From Erysipelothrix sp. HDW6C (lineage in GTDB: Bacteria > Bacillota_I > Bacilli_A > Erysipelotrichales > Erysipelotrichaceae), in assembly GCF_011299615.1 (NCBI RefSeq), contig NZ_CP049861.1:1674001-1738000 (forward strand): a stretch of DNA of 64,000 nt, given 5' to 3'. Below are positions 30,390-40,222 of this stretch, piece by piece. The first letter of the stretch is position 1; each line of letters starts with the position of its first letter. The position numbers and the translations under genes were made by a program. Under the pieces are notes generated by a model, which ran no database searches, was not told the origin of the DNA, and worked only from the letters and a program-made list of their open reading frames with translations.

Positions 30390-31655
30390 TTATACTACAA
30401 CCCCGTCTAGCCATGTAATCCAAGCAATAACTGTAGAGTATCTACGTTTAGGTGTCGAACCACCTAATTTAGGTTGGTAAATTCTAAGTAAATCGATGAC
30501 AAATGCTTCAGTTGGGAGTTTTTCAAACTCGTGAAGGTACTCATATGCCTGATTAAAAACATTCAAATTCAAGACTTTAGATACTAATATTTTTTTAAAA
30601 TCAGTACCTTGGCTTGAACGTAGTTTTCTTCCCAAGTCGGTGAAAGTATATTGAGCTCTTTCTTTTTTTTCTAAAACACCTAAAAAAACTAGTGCTTTTA
30701 AATAGTATTGTCCCTGACGTATATCATATTCTAAAAACTCTGCAATCTTAATCGCATTTGTAAACTCTTCAACACCCAAAATTATAGAAATTATGGTATT
30801 AAACGAGTTTGCTTGAGGGAATGGCACGTCACTTGGAGTTACAGGTATTGCCTTTTTTAGTATTGTGGTTTTATAATTTTCTGATTCTTTGTTTTTTATA
30901 ATGTATCTAGCCGTTTTTGTAAGTCTCAACGAATTATACTGATTATCATCTTCAAAACGATACTGATATAAATTATAGATTCCATTGTCATAAACAACAT
31001 AAATCGGAAGAACTTCTTTAGACACCCTATTTTTCCAATGGCGATATGGATAATACAGCTGTCTTACAATAAAATCTGAACTCTTTCTATTCTTCGCCTC
31101 AACTACTAAGACGGATGTTTCCGATTCATACCCTCCATCAATTTCCATTTGAGGTCTTAGTATGGATATTTTGTATTTAAAACTAGAATCATCCTTTGAA
31201 TTGATTTGAAAATCAAATGGTTCAGCTCTCATTCTCCCTGATATGGTTTGAAAGTATTCTTCGTCAAGAAACTCATCTAAAATACCCGAAATTTCAAGCA
31301 CGTGAAGTGCTGCGCTTTCAGAGTAAACATCATCAACATTTAGCGTTTCCAGCTTAATTGGTAATTCTCGATAAAGAATCTCTGTATGTTCAATAGATGG
31401 AAACTTATGATACGCTTGAAAACTTCCAATTGTATACACGCCATTATCTATAGACAATATACATAAATCATTATCAATGAAAATTTCTGGGCGTTGGTTT
31501 GAAAAATCAAATTTAGTCATCAACCTCGGCTCACGACCGTACTTCTTGATAGTATCCGCGGTAATTTCGAAAATTCCATCTTTTTTCACCGTTTCAAGGA
31601 TGCCTTCTCCTTGGATAATCTTTTTCCATGCTTTTGCAACAGATTCTCTTGCCAT
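30390..31655 (-). CDS. Predicted type II restriction endonuclease partner of Dam
   Basis: A 421-residue protein. The central region has a PD-(D/E)XK-like centre, with D173 in EIDGG and E186 and K188 in VEAK. After about residue 270 a helical region resembles winged-helix DNA-reading domains. The family resembles the DUF6996/6997 type of restriction enzymes, but I rate that assignment as tentative. It starts one base after the Dam stop, with GGAGGAATAAG inside the end of dam, so the two are made from one transcript. I infer that it cuts the sequence the methylase protects; the site cannot be read from the sequence. Confidence 0.72.
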   Translation of the reverse strand: MARESVAKAWKKIIQGEGILETVKKDGIFEITADTIKKYGREPRLMTKFDFSNQRPEIFIDNDLCILSIDNGVYTIGSFQAYHKFPSIEHTEILYRELPIKLETLNVDDVYSESAALHVLEISGILDEFLDEEYFQTISGRMRAEPFDFQINSKDDSSFKYKISILRPQMEIDGGYESETSVLVVEAKNRKSSDFIVRQLYYPYRHWKNRVSKEVLPIYVVYDNGIYNLYQYRFEDDNQYNSLRLTKTARYIIKNKESENYKTTILKKAIPVTPSDVPFPQANSFNTIISIILGVEEFTNAIKIAEFLEYDIRQGQYYLKALVFLGVLEKKERAQYTFTDLGRKLRSSQGTDFKKILVSKVLNLNVFNQAYEYLHEFEKLPTEAFVIDLLRIYQPKLGGSTPKRRYSTVIAWITWLDGVVV

Positions 31656-31656
31656 C

Positions 31657-32499
31657 TTATTCCTCCAAGTCGTAATTTGTAATCAATACCTCGTTTACAT
31701 TGCCTCTGCCATCTCCATTTGAGTTAATGCTTCTTCGAGCTGTTACTATTTTGATATTAAAACATTCATTGGAATATAGTTCATGTACCTTCGGTACATC
31801 AGAGTTTGACAACATTAGATGCACTCCTCTCTCAGTTAGTTCAAGACATAAATCTCTCAATTCGATTTGATCTTGAAAAGAGAACCCATCTTTTTGGTAG
31901 CTTGTAAACGAAGCTGTCTCAGAAACCGGAATATACGGTGGATCCAGGTAGACAAAATCACCTGCTACAGGTATTGCCAAAAATTTTTTATAATCAGTGT
32001 TATGGAAATGAATTTCCTTATTTTTTAAATATTTTGATACACTTTCGATATTTTCCTCTGTATAAAAAGACAACTCAGTTTTCTTGGCGAATGGAACATT
32101 ATTGTGACCGGAAGAATTAACTCTATATAACCCATTATATCCAGCTTTGTTCAAAAAAAGAAATCTTGCCGCTCTAAATGTAGGTGTTAAATTCTTTAGT
32201 CCAACTTTACGGTCTAATTGCCTTATATAATAATAATAGTCTTCATCTTCGATCAATTCTAAGGCCAAATCATCAACTATAGTCATGAGTTTTTTAGGTG
32301 AGTTTTTTACACGAACATACAAATTGATTAGCTCACTATTTAAATCATTTACATACGCAATTTCGGGTTTAAGCGCAAACAGAAGTGCTCCTCCACCTAA
32401 AAAAGCTTCAAAATATCGATTATACTTCTTCGGCATATTTTCTTTTAATTCTGGCAACAATTGTTTTTTACCGCCAACCCACTTTACAATACTATTCAT
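31657..32499 (-). CDS. dam: DNA adenine-N6 methyltransferase, Dam/D12 class
   Basis: A 280-residue methylase. It has the N-terminal SIVKWVGGKKQLLPEL, the SAM-binding FLGGGALLFAL (FxGGG motif I) near residue 35, and the catalytic DPPY in YLDPPYIPVSE near 175. The family methylates adenine, often in GATC, but the specificity here is not proven. The ATG at 32499 has AGAGG upstream. An earlier frame start at 32535 is upstream of the -10 box and is rejected. Directly followed by the predicted endonuclease, so it forms a type II restriction-modification pair. Confidence 0.93.
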   Translation of the reverse strand: MNSIVKWVGGKKQLLPELKENMPKKYNRYFEAFLGGGALLFALKPEIAYVNDLNSELINLYVRVKNSPKKLMTIVDDLALELIEDEDYYYYIRQLDRKVGLKNLTPTFRAARFLFLNKAGYNGLYRVNSSGHNNVPFAKKTELSFYTEENIESVSKYLKNKEIHFHNTDYKKFLAIPVAGDFVYLDPPYIPVSETASFTSYQKDGFSFQDQIELRDLCLELTERGVHLMLSNSDVPKVHELYSNECFNIKIVTARRSINSNGDGRGNVNEVLITNYDLEE

Positions 32500-32518
32500 T
32501 TTGTTTACCTCTTGTTGA

Positions 32519-32527
32519 ATTATAGCA
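32519..32527 (-). promoter_or_regulatory. Extended -10 promoter of the dam operon
   Basis: TGCTATAAT on the minus strand is a perfect extended -10 with TATAAT at 32519-32524. There is no convincing -35. Transcription would start about 10 bp before the ribosome binding site. Confidence 0.6.
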
Positions 32528-32582
32528 TAAATCACGATTAAATGAGGCGTGTATATGATGCATTCGTCCTAACATAAATTTC

Positions 32583-34361
32583 TTAAGAAGTGATCTCACT
32601 CAGAATCTTAGATACATCCATTTCAATGTCATTATTGTCATGCTGCAAAGGACGAGTACTTTTAAAATAGTTGTTATCTGTATAGAGCTCATTTTTATTC
32701 TTCTTATCTTCTTTTTCTATTTCAATTGCAGCTGAAATTCTGTTATCTATATTAATAAATTTGTCTTTTAAGATTGCAATATTCGCTGGTATGTCATTTA
32801 AAAGTGCTCGAGATTCATTGTATAGAAGATTATAAATCATGTATTCGCCATGCGGGTAATAATGTTTATTTTTAAAGAACATTTCAATCTCGGATTCAAG
32901 TTTCTCGTTGAGTAATATGATCATATCAGTTTGTGAGCTAATAAGTTTTTCCTTCTTTATTTCGTCGTTAAAAAAATCGCTATATTTATAATCTGAAAAA
33001 ATACTTTTATAAATTAAATTAATGAGCGTGCTCAAATTTTTAGAATAACTCAGTCTATTAAGGACACAAGCTGACCACAATTTTAGAATTTTTTCTAACT
33101 CTACGACTTTGTAGCTATCAATGAATATTTCATTAAGAAGTTCACCATCTTTAATTTTAAGAAGAATGTCAACCTCTGAAAAACGTTTCTTCAAATCATT
33201 AATATAATCTGTATTTGTCAGAAGATCGTATTTTTTTATTGAGTTTGACTCATTGCTTGATTTTGCAATTTCTAATACTAGATTGCTTTCCTTTTTTAAG
33301 TCGACTTCAATTAATTTAACGGGAACTTTTACAGCGTCCATACTTTTAATCGCATGTCTCGACAAATATATACTACACATCGATTGCTGACCATTAATTA
33401 CAATAGGGTTAGTTACCCTACAACTACCTGCAGAATTGTCTTGGAATTTATCACAAAGAATGACTAAACCATTATTTTTCAAGAGCATTTCGTTTGGATG
33501 ATTTAAAAGTGTACGTGTAATCTCTTTGTTAATTTCAGAATCAATTAAAAAGCCACGTACATTACCATTAAACAGTCTTTTCAGTTCAATATTAATCTCT
33601 GATTCATAGTTAATCATATCTACAATACTTTTCCCCGAAAGTGTTCCTACAAGTACATTAACCTCGCTACCTTGGTTTGTCAAAACAGTCTCATAGCAAG
33701 AATTACCTATATTCAAGTTCACCGCAACATCCTCAAACATATTATTTATCAAAGTATTTTGAATATCTGTTACTTTTTTATATAATTTATCCCCACTGAT
33801 AATTTTGAACTCTATTAAATGCAACTTTCCATCAAACACTCGTCGGAACTCATCATATAGTGTTTTTTCCTTTTGAGTTGGAATATTCATACATGAAATA
33901 TATACCACATATTTAACTTTTTTATTCGGGGAAACGCTCAAACACTTCATTATCCTATCCTGAATTATTGATAAATCAGAATATCCATTTACCTCTTTCA
34001 CATGTTCTCGTTCGATTATATACCTCTTAAAACTCTCGAAAAAAGCGGTGATGTCACTGTTCGAAAACTTATCAGAGAATTTACATTGAAGGCCTTCAAT
34101 TATTATTTCATCACCTTCAATAATATGGAAGCCATCCAACTTACCGTCTTCTCCACTCGCAGAATACTCGTAAGCACCATTTACTTTTCGCTTACTTCCT
34201 ACCCACCAATTTTCAATAATATCTAGGATAGGCCGTTCAAAAATAAGTGAGGATGAGAGAATTTCAAAAGCAGTTGATATTTTCTTATCCTGATCTCCAC
34301 TAATTAAAAATGAATCTAATATCTTGTCTATAACTCCATAAAAATTATCTTTTTTTACCAT
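32583..34361 (-). CDS. AIPR-family abortive-infection protein, stand-alone copy
   Basis: A 592-residue protein of the AIPR family. The signature appears as NNGLVILCDKF near 300, NPIVINGQQSMCSIYL near 325 and IAKSSNESNSIKKYD near 370. Family members were first noticed in lactococcal abortive infection and sit in many restriction islands, but their biochemical role is unsettled. The ATG at 34361 follows GGTGGAGG. It is a distant paralogue of the AIPR protein at 34471. It has its own probable promoter, so it is not simply the last gene of the MORC-like operon. It could guard that system or the Dam pair. Confidence 0.8.
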   Translation of the reverse strand: MVKKDNFYGVIDKILDSFLISGDQDKKISTAFEILSSSLIFERPILDIIENWWVGSKRKVNGAYEYSASGEDGKLDGFHIIEGDEIIIEGLQCKFSDKFSNSDITAFFESFKRYIIEREHVKEVNGYSDLSIIQDRIMKCLSVSPNKKVKYVVYISCMNIPTQKEKTLYDEFRRVFDGKLHLIEFKIISGDKLYKKVTDIQNTLINNMFEDVAVNLNIGNSCYETVLTNQGSEVNVLVGTLSGKSIVDMINYESEINIELKRLFNGNVRGFLIDSEINKEITRTLLNHPNEMLLKNNGLVILCDKFQDNSAGSCRVTNPIVINGQQSMCSIYLSRHAIKSMDAVKVPVKLIEVDLKKESNLVLEIAKSSNESNSIKKYDLLTNTDYINDLKKRFSEVDILLKIKDGELLNEIFIDSYKVVELEKILKLWSACVLNRLSYSKNLSTLINLIYKSIFSDYKYSDFFNDEIKKEKLISSQTDMIILLNEKLESEIEMFFKNKHYYPHGEYMIYNLLYNESRALLNDIPANIAILKDKFINIDNRISAAIEIEKEDKKNKNELYTDNNYFKSTRPLQHDNNDIEMDVSKILSEITS

Positions 34362-34391
34362 TTTAAGACCTCCACCTTGCAATATATTACA

Positions 34392-34420
34392 AATATAATA
34401 GTGACATTTCTATCATTCAA
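34392..34420 (-). promoter_or_regulatory. Possible promoter of the second AIPR gene
   Basis: TTGAAT (34415-34420) and TATATT (34392-34397) are 17 bp apart on the minus strand. The 34362-34470 gap is AT-rich. The call rests on consensus alone. Confidence 0.4.
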
Positions 34421-34470
34421 ATCACCCACTACTATACTCTAAAAATTAAATTAAATTTGTCAATCCGGAA

Positions 34471-36564
34471 TTACGGTTCCATCCCCTTGTTTACCAGCGA
34501 ATTATAAACAGAAACTATCTCGTTAAATTGCTTATCTGTCGGCACTTTACCTCTAGTATGTAAAGCAATGGCCATATCAAGCATTGCTTCATCTTTAGGT
34601 GTTAAATAGAGGTACTTAATTCCCCATTCTTTTGCTGCAATCCAGAGATTTAAATCTTTATTCACAACGAAATTCATTGAGTCAACTGTGCTTTCTGTAA
34701 CATCTTTGGGTTTAATAATTTCTTTAGTAAGCAAAGTATTATTAAAAGAATCATTGAACGTCCAAGAGTATGCTTTTGCACGCTTCCAAGCCTCATCCTT
34801 TTTCGCCCATTCCGTTACGTTTTGTGTGAGTCTATCATCTCTAGTTAAAAAATTATAAACTTCTAAGGTCGTAACCTCTAGTTGTGATTCTAACTCTGAA
34901 AACAATGACTGATTCATCCAAATTCGATTCAAATCAATCTCTAGCTTTACTTTTTTTGCGTGGTTTGAAAGTAACGCAATTGAATAAGCAACAATGTTTG
35001 CACGATAAGCCTTAATTTCTTTATACCATTCCTGATTCGAGACTAATTTCTCAGTTTCTCTGAACAGAATTGCTTTAGCTACTAACTCTTTAAAGAATTT
35101 CGCATTAATGTCTGAGGAATTCTTTGACCACAATCCATCATCACCATTACTGCCTTGAATTTTCGCAGAAAATAATCTGGTAACTGTTTGGGCCCCTCTA
35201 CTTACATTTTGCGGCTCACCTTCGAAAGTCATAAAATATTTCGCAATATCTGTCTTTTTAAGAACTTGGTTTTTAGGATTCTTGAGCCTCCAAGCCTTAA
35301 CTTGGCTATCAGTCAATTTCATTTCTTGGACTGTATATTGCCCTCTTGCTCTTTCGTAGAACCACGATGTTTGATATTGATTCCCATCAACAGCAGGAGC
35401 CAGATTTTTCTCAGAAAGTTCCTGAATTTTAACATGAAATGGATGATTACTGAAAAAGTCAGATTCATCGACTTTATTTTGTGAATTTGACGTTCTCGCA
35501 ATTTCTGGTACAAGTTGTTCAGCAACTTCAGTATTCTCTAGAATAGATAGTTTCATCATTACCTGAACCTCTGATAAATCTGCTTTGTCTTTCAATAGAG
35601 CATTAGCCAAGGAAGCGGTTGTTTGTCCACCGTTGACAATCTGCAAATTATTGATAGTTGTGATGAGAATTTCGTTCCCACCGAGCATAGTCTCAATACC
35701 ATCACCGGTAACCGTAATTCCATTATTGAGTATAAAAAACTTCTTCGGTTCACTTAATATTGTCTTTCTAATTCCTTTGTTAACTTTACCTCTCACGCTC
35801 AAAAATGCTCTAACGTTCCCTTCAAGAATTTGGGTTCCTTTATCCAAATAAATACGTGCAAGCAATTCTCCCGGTATAGTAGCCAGATAACTTGTAAACT
35901 CATTTTCTTTTTGAGTTGATAGTATCCCTTTTATTCCTTCATACCCATAATCCGAAAATGTAATGTTGACGGGTTCTTTCTCAAATCCAGATTTCGCCAT
36001 ATCAAAAAGGCGAGACGCGTCGTAAACATTGTATTCAACAGGTATTTCATGAATGTCTTCTCTTTTCGAATTCTTAAAACGACTGGAGAGTTGTTTATTA
36101 GTTAATATGGAAATCTTTATCTTCTTTAAGTCAAAATCATGTTCTAATTGTTCGCGATTTTTATAGAGCGTGTTAATTTGACTGGCTACCTCGAAACCAA
36201 CTGAACTCTCCTCCCATTGGGAGTATTTTCCTTCAATACCAACATAAACTAACTCTTCAACACCTTTGATAAGGCTGTCTAGTTGTGATGACCTCAATTT
36301 ATCATCCATCGATGCTAAATCATCTACAATAAAGAGAGTGTACGAGCCATCTGCATCGTCATAATAAAAACCATTAATTTCGACTTTCCTGTTTTGTCGG
36401 CCTGTTTTCTTAAAATAGCCAACAAAGTAATCCGTTATAACTTCTGACTCCACAAGCATATCAGCAATTTTAACTAAATAAGCCTCTTCTATAGATGTTT
36501 GGTGTACATTTGCTTCAACTTGAGCATCAGTCGTAAAATCACTTATAAAATCGTAAACATTCAT
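34471..36564 (-). CDS. AIPR-family protein of the MORC-like restriction operon
   Basis: A 697-residue AIPR protein. The core is at about 270-380: KKFFILNNGITVTGDG, LQIVNGGQTTASLANAL, then IARTSNSQNKVDESDF. The N-terminal half has a mixed fold that may carry a nuclease-like region, but I do not see a firm catalytic motif. It lies 20 bp after the DUF4420 gene with AGGAGATTAAT upstream. AIPR genes regularly close operons with C5-methylase, GHKL ATPase, Z1 and DUF4420 proteins. Its action, perhaps as an effector, is inferred. Confidence 0.85.
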   Translation of the reverse strand: MNVYDFISDFTTDAQVEANVHQTSIEEAYLVKIADMLVESEVITDYFVGYFKKTGRQNRKVEINGFYYDDADGSYTLFIVDDLASMDDKLRSSQLDSLIKGVEELVYVGIEGKYSQWEESSVGFEVASQINTLYKNREQLEHDFDLKKIKISILTNKQLSSRFKNSKREDIHEIPVEYNVYDASRLFDMAKSGFEKEPVNITFSDYGYEGIKGILSTQKENEFTSYLATIPGELLARIYLDKGTQILEGNVRAFLSVRGKVNKGIRKTILSEPKKFFILNNGITVTGDGIETMLGGNEILITTINNLQIVNGGQTTASLANALLKDKADLSEVQVMMKLSILENTEVAEQLVPEIARTSNSQNKVDESDFFSNHPFHVKIQELSEKNLAPAVDGNQYQTSWFYERARGQYTVQEMKLTDSQVKAWRLKNPKNQVLKKTDIAKYFMTFEGEPQNVSRGAQTVTRLFSAKIQGSNGDDGLWSKNSSDINAKFFKELVAKAILFRETEKLVSNQEWYKEIKAYRANIVAYSIALLSNHAKKVKLEIDLNRIWMNQSLFSELESQLEVTTLEVYNFLTRDDRLTQNVTEWAKKDEAWKRAKAYSWTFNDSFNNTLLTKEIIKPKDVTESTVDSMNFVVNKDLNLWIAAKEWGIKYLYLTPKDEAMLDMAIALHTRGKVPTDKQFNEIVSVYNSLVNKGMEP

Positions 36565-36583
36565 ATTAATCTCCTTAGATTTT

Positions 36584-37543
36584 TTAGATAGTTGATTCTG
36601 TAAGACTATTTAAAGATAATGCATATTCGACTTTAACAACCTTCTCCGGAATATTGTTTTTTACGAGTCGAGGGAAACTATCATTCACCAAATAGAACTT
36701 TGTCGAATGATGAATATAACGAAAATTGTTGACATAACTTAAATCATCTAAAATTTGACAAACATCTAAATCAAGCTTGCTTAAAGAAGTATAAAATTGA
36801 ATCTTCTTCTGTTCGTCTTCAAGTTTTTCAATAACTGAAGAGAAAATACTCTTTAGATTGATTGCTTTATTGTTAACTTTACTTGTGCCCTCATAAGACG
36901 AAACGACCAGATAACCCTCTGTTTCAGAATCGAGTTGTTCAATTGAGGAAATTTTTACCGTATCCGATCCAAATGAAATAGCCTTGGCCTCATACCAGAT
37001 TCCACTTTCAAATGTAAAATCTTTGCTAGCCATTTTCGGACCAATCCAAGCATCAATAGCTTGGTTTGGTCCATAGAGTTCAAAAAGATAACTGTCCAAT
37101 AGATTCAATTCATTAATAAGTCCTTTGATTACATTCTCAGGAACATCCTCTCTAAGAGGTTTAAACATGTCTAACCACAATATGTAACGATTGTAGACGG
37201 TTTGTATTGTTGCGGATGTTTCATTTTTAACAATTGATTCAAGGTCTACTGCGAGAGTTATAAAGATGCTCAGTAACTTCTCATCTTTCAATTCAAGTAA
37301 AAACATAGTCTTATTTCCTTGTACTGACTTCGTTGATTTAATGAAGATGGTACTTACAAGCTCAATTTGAATTTCATTATCCGTTGTCGCTATGGCAATC
37401 GCATAGGAGTCAAAATGAGTCCCAGCATACAATGTTACATTACTGCCTATTATTTGCTTTGTAAAAGCAGAATTTTCGCCTTCTGTTCTAATCTTATTCC
37501 TTCTAAAGGTCTCGGCATACTCATCTAATCTTTTTATGTCCAT
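36584..37543 (-). CDS. PD-(D/E)XK motif protein (DUF4420)
   Basis: A 319-residue predicted nuclease of the DUF4420 family. The likely centre is near residues 170-195, where GIWYEAKAISFGSDTVKISSIEQL gives an ExK core preceded by acidic residues. It starts 6 bp after the Z1 gene stop. In the restriction systems with MORC/MutL-like ATPases, the DUF4420 protein is the predicted cleavage subunit. The motif is divergent, and activity should not be assumed. Confidence 0.82.
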   Translation of the reverse strand: MDIKRLDEYAETFRRNKIRTEGENSAFTKQIIGSNVTLYAGTHFDSYAIAIATTDNEIQIELVSTIFIKSTKSVQGNKTMFLLELKDEKLLSIFITLAVDLESIVKNETSATIQTVYNRYILWLDMFKPLREDVPENVIKGLINELNLLDSYLFELYGPNQAIDAWIGPKMASKDFTFESGIWYEAKAISFGSDTVKISSIEQLDSETEGYLVVSSYEGTSKVNNKAINLKSIFSSVIEKLEDEQKKIQFYTSLSKLDLDVCQILDDLSYVNNFRYIHHSTKFYLVNDSFPRLVKNNIPEKVVKVEYALSLNSLTESTI

Positions 37544-37549
37544 ATATGC

Positions 37550-40222
37550 TTATTCATCCTCCACTTCTAATTCATCTGACTCTAGATATATCGTGTTAAC
37601 AGTATAATCAATATACTGTGTCCGCCCTGTACCTAAATCTGGAATACCTACGGAAATTAATGGAATCGGATTATTTACGAGTATTTTATCCTTGAATTTT
37701 GGTACTATGAAGTAAATCATTAAGATTGGTTTTCTATTAATACTGGCACTAAAATAATTTCGTTGCGGAATACTCTTTTCCTTACTTATTCTCTCATCCT
37801 CTATTATCTCTACTTGGCTATCTGTCAGACCATAACGACCATCATTAGGGCTTCCTAATCTAGACGATGAATTTTTAAAAATTCCTTCTGAAATTGTATG
37901 CTCAATAACTTTTCTCTCCAACGCTTGACCAGCTATTCCATTTTCTAATGTATATTCAATCTTAGACTCACCCTGCGCGAAGGCGACATCCCAGAGTTCT
38001 AACTCCTCCATATCATTCTTTTCGAGCCAATTTATAATGAGTCTTCGATCAAATCGCGAAGCAGTATCCACAACACTGTATTCATCTAAAAATTCTATGA
38101 TTGATGATTTTTTAATGTCCTTTAAGCCTTTGCCAATTTTCCTACTCTTTTCTTTAGGGTACAGCTCTTCTGAATAATATTTCTGGTTTTTATTGAGGAA
38201 GTTGTTGATGGTCCGAACGTTATGAGAAATAATATTTTCATCATAAACATTGAATACTGTAGTCTCTAAAATATCCTTATTGAAATTTGCTTTTGCGGTT
38301 ATTGCCCCGCTATTCCTCATTTTATTTCTTGAAGTAATAATTAGTCCCGTCTGTCCGCTTCTAACTTTGATACCAAAGTTCATAGGGGTAAGACCTTTTA
38401 AAGAATTATCACGTAAATCATCTTTTAACTCTCTTGTGGCTGTTGCGATAAACTTAAAATCATCAATAACTTTTGAAGTCATAAATACTCTACATAAGTC
38501 AGCATAATTATTGCGATAGCCAAACCAACGACCCATTTGTAGTAATGAATCATACATAACTGAGTTTCTGTAATAGTAACTAATAATTAATCCCTCTAAT
38601 GTCAGTCCTCGAGCTAAAGAGAAACCACCAATTATGATAGCACGAACACCCTCTTCTGCTCCAACTTCATAATTAAGACCTTTATTTTGCGCATTAACTA
38701 CCTCTACAGTAATTCTATGAACTGATTCATGCATATTCTGTAGAATTTGTTCAAAACTAAACCCGCTAGTTTCTGTATATTCAGTTTCAAAACTTTCCCG
38801 CATTGCACTGATAATCGAATCCGAGTTATGTTGCAAGGCGGATCCTTTCCCATATAATTTAATATGCAATTGTAGTTTATTTACGTACTCCAACACCGCA
38901 ACTTTAATTCTGTCATGAATAAGGACAAAGCGACTTGCATTAATCAACATTGACCGATGTGTGGTAGTCGCTCCACGTAAATCCCTTATAGTATTTGCAA
39001 TAAAAAACAATCTGACTGCGTGTTTTAGAGTTGGTGAAAGAGTCGTATAATTGTAATCTCTTTTATGTTTTAACGGTAGTGTATCGTCTTCTTTAGAGTG
39101 TTCCATCTCTTTAACCATACCACTATGAATTGCAACCTCTTCATCATCTGAAAACATAGATTGTAAGCCAATATACTCACTTGACTCACCTAATACGTAT
39201 ATGTAATCCTTTGGAAATAAGTCTTGTAAGTCCATTTCTTCATCATTCTTCGGATTAATAAAGATGTTAGCGAAAGGTGTTGCAGTAAAGCCAATATAAC
39301 TATTACGATTAAATAGAACTAGAATTTCTCTGATTGCTTTGTTAATTGCAGTTGGTGTCTCTTCCTGCGCTCTTGTGTTAATGCTTGCAAAATCAGCTTC
39401 ATCATCAATTAACAAAAGTGAAGAATCAATTTTGCTGTTATGTTCGTTTTTGCTGTATTCAATCAACCACTTTTTAATATTTTTGAGTGATGTGGAGTTT
39501 TTCTTTGTAACAATAACAACCGGTCCCTTTTGCGAGTCAACAGATAGCTGAATATTTCTGGCTGAACCGACAGTAAAATCTCCTGTTCTACTCGTTATAT
39601 AGGTAGGTGTAGCAAGCTGGTAATTTATATCTTTAGTAACCTCTACACCAACATTTTTTCTCCCAAGTCCTTCTTCGATTCTAATTTGGGTTTGTTCACG
39701 AAGTGTATTTGTAGTTCCAGTTAAAACGATGATTAACTTATAGTGTACATCACCCGCAATATTCATTAATCCAACATAGTTTGCTGTTTTCCCAGACTGA
39801 ACATCCCCTACGATTAGTCCTTTCCTTTCCAATGTCCCTTCTGTATTTGGGTTACCAGCCAAATCCATTATTTTGTATAAATTTGTTTGCATTTCTTGCA
39901 TGACGGCCAACGGAAAGTGTTTCTCTAGTTTCAGATAGTCACGATATCGTTCCCATCGTGTATAACTTTTATCTTTATAGAAATCGTGAATCCAAGGAGA
40001 TATCTTATCCTTCCCTTCAACCGTAACACTATCACCCATTGAAACGCGAATAGTTTTTATTGCATGTTCAACGATCCTAGTATAGTCAGCATCACCTAAA
40101 GCCTCAAATCGCTTCATATTGCGGAAATCTTCAGCAAGTTCAATAATCTCCGGTTCGGTTTTAATTGTATTTTCACCAATACTGGTCATTATAAATCTCT
40201 CAAATAATTCAATTATTTTCAT
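37550..40222 (-). CDS. Z1-domain ATPase, helicase-like
   Basis: An 890-residue protein. Walker A is GDVQSGKTANY near residue 138. Walker B is LLLIDDEADFASIN near 275. A C-terminal motor half has GGFSLARGLTLEGL and QMGRWFGYR, the latter like motif VI of superfamily 2 helicases. The Z1 domain lies in the C-terminal half. It starts with GGAGAAAATAC and overlaps the GHKL gene by 14 bp, showing translational coupling. It is predicted to translocate or remodel DNA together with the GHKL ATPase and nuclease subunits. Confidence 0.9.
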   Translation of the reverse strand: MKIIELFERFIMTSIGENTIKTEPEIIELAEDFRNMKRFEALGDADYTRIVEHAIKTIRVSMGDSVTVEGKDKISPWIHDFYKDKSYTRWERYRDYLKLEKHFPLAVMQEMQTNLYKIMDLAGNPNTEGTLERKGLIVGDVQSGKTANYVGLMNIAGDVHYKLIIVLTGTTNTLREQTQIRIEEGLGRKNVGVEVTKDINYQLATPTYITSRTGDFTVGSARNIQLSVDSQKGPVVIVTKKNSTSLKNIKKWLIEYSKNEHNSKIDSSLLLIDDEADFASINTRAQEETPTAINKAIREILVLFNRNSYIGFTATPFANIFINPKNDEEMDLQDLFPKDYIYVLGESSEYIGLQSMFSDDEEVAIHSGMVKEMEHSKEDDTLPLKHKRDYNYTTLSPTLKHAVRLFFIANTIRDLRGATTTHRSMLINASRFVLIHDRIKVAVLEYVNKLQLHIKLYGKGSALQHNSDSIISAMRESFETEYTETSGFSFEQILQNMHESVHRITVEVVNAQNKGLNYEVGAEEGVRAIIIGGFSLARGLTLEGLIISYYYRNSVMYDSLLQMGRWFGYRNNYADLCRVFMTSKVIDDFKFIATATRELKDDLRDNSLKGLTPMNFGIKVRSGQTGLIITSRNKMRNSGAITAKANFNKDILETTVFNVYDENIISHNVRTINNFLNKNQKYYSEELYPKEKSRKIGKGLKDIKKSSIIEFLDEYSVVDTASRFDRRLIINWLEKNDMEELELWDVAFAQGESKIEYTLENGIAGQALERKVIEHTISEGIFKNSSSRLGSPNDGRYGLTDSQVEIIEDERISKEKSIPQRNYFSASINRKPILMIYFIVPKFKDKILVNNPIPLISVGIPDLGTGRTQYIDYTVNTIYLESDELEVEDE

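Noticed and set aside
32500-32535. Upstream start for Dam at 32535
   Set aside because: It lies upstream of the extended -10 promoter; the ATG at 32499 has AGAGG.
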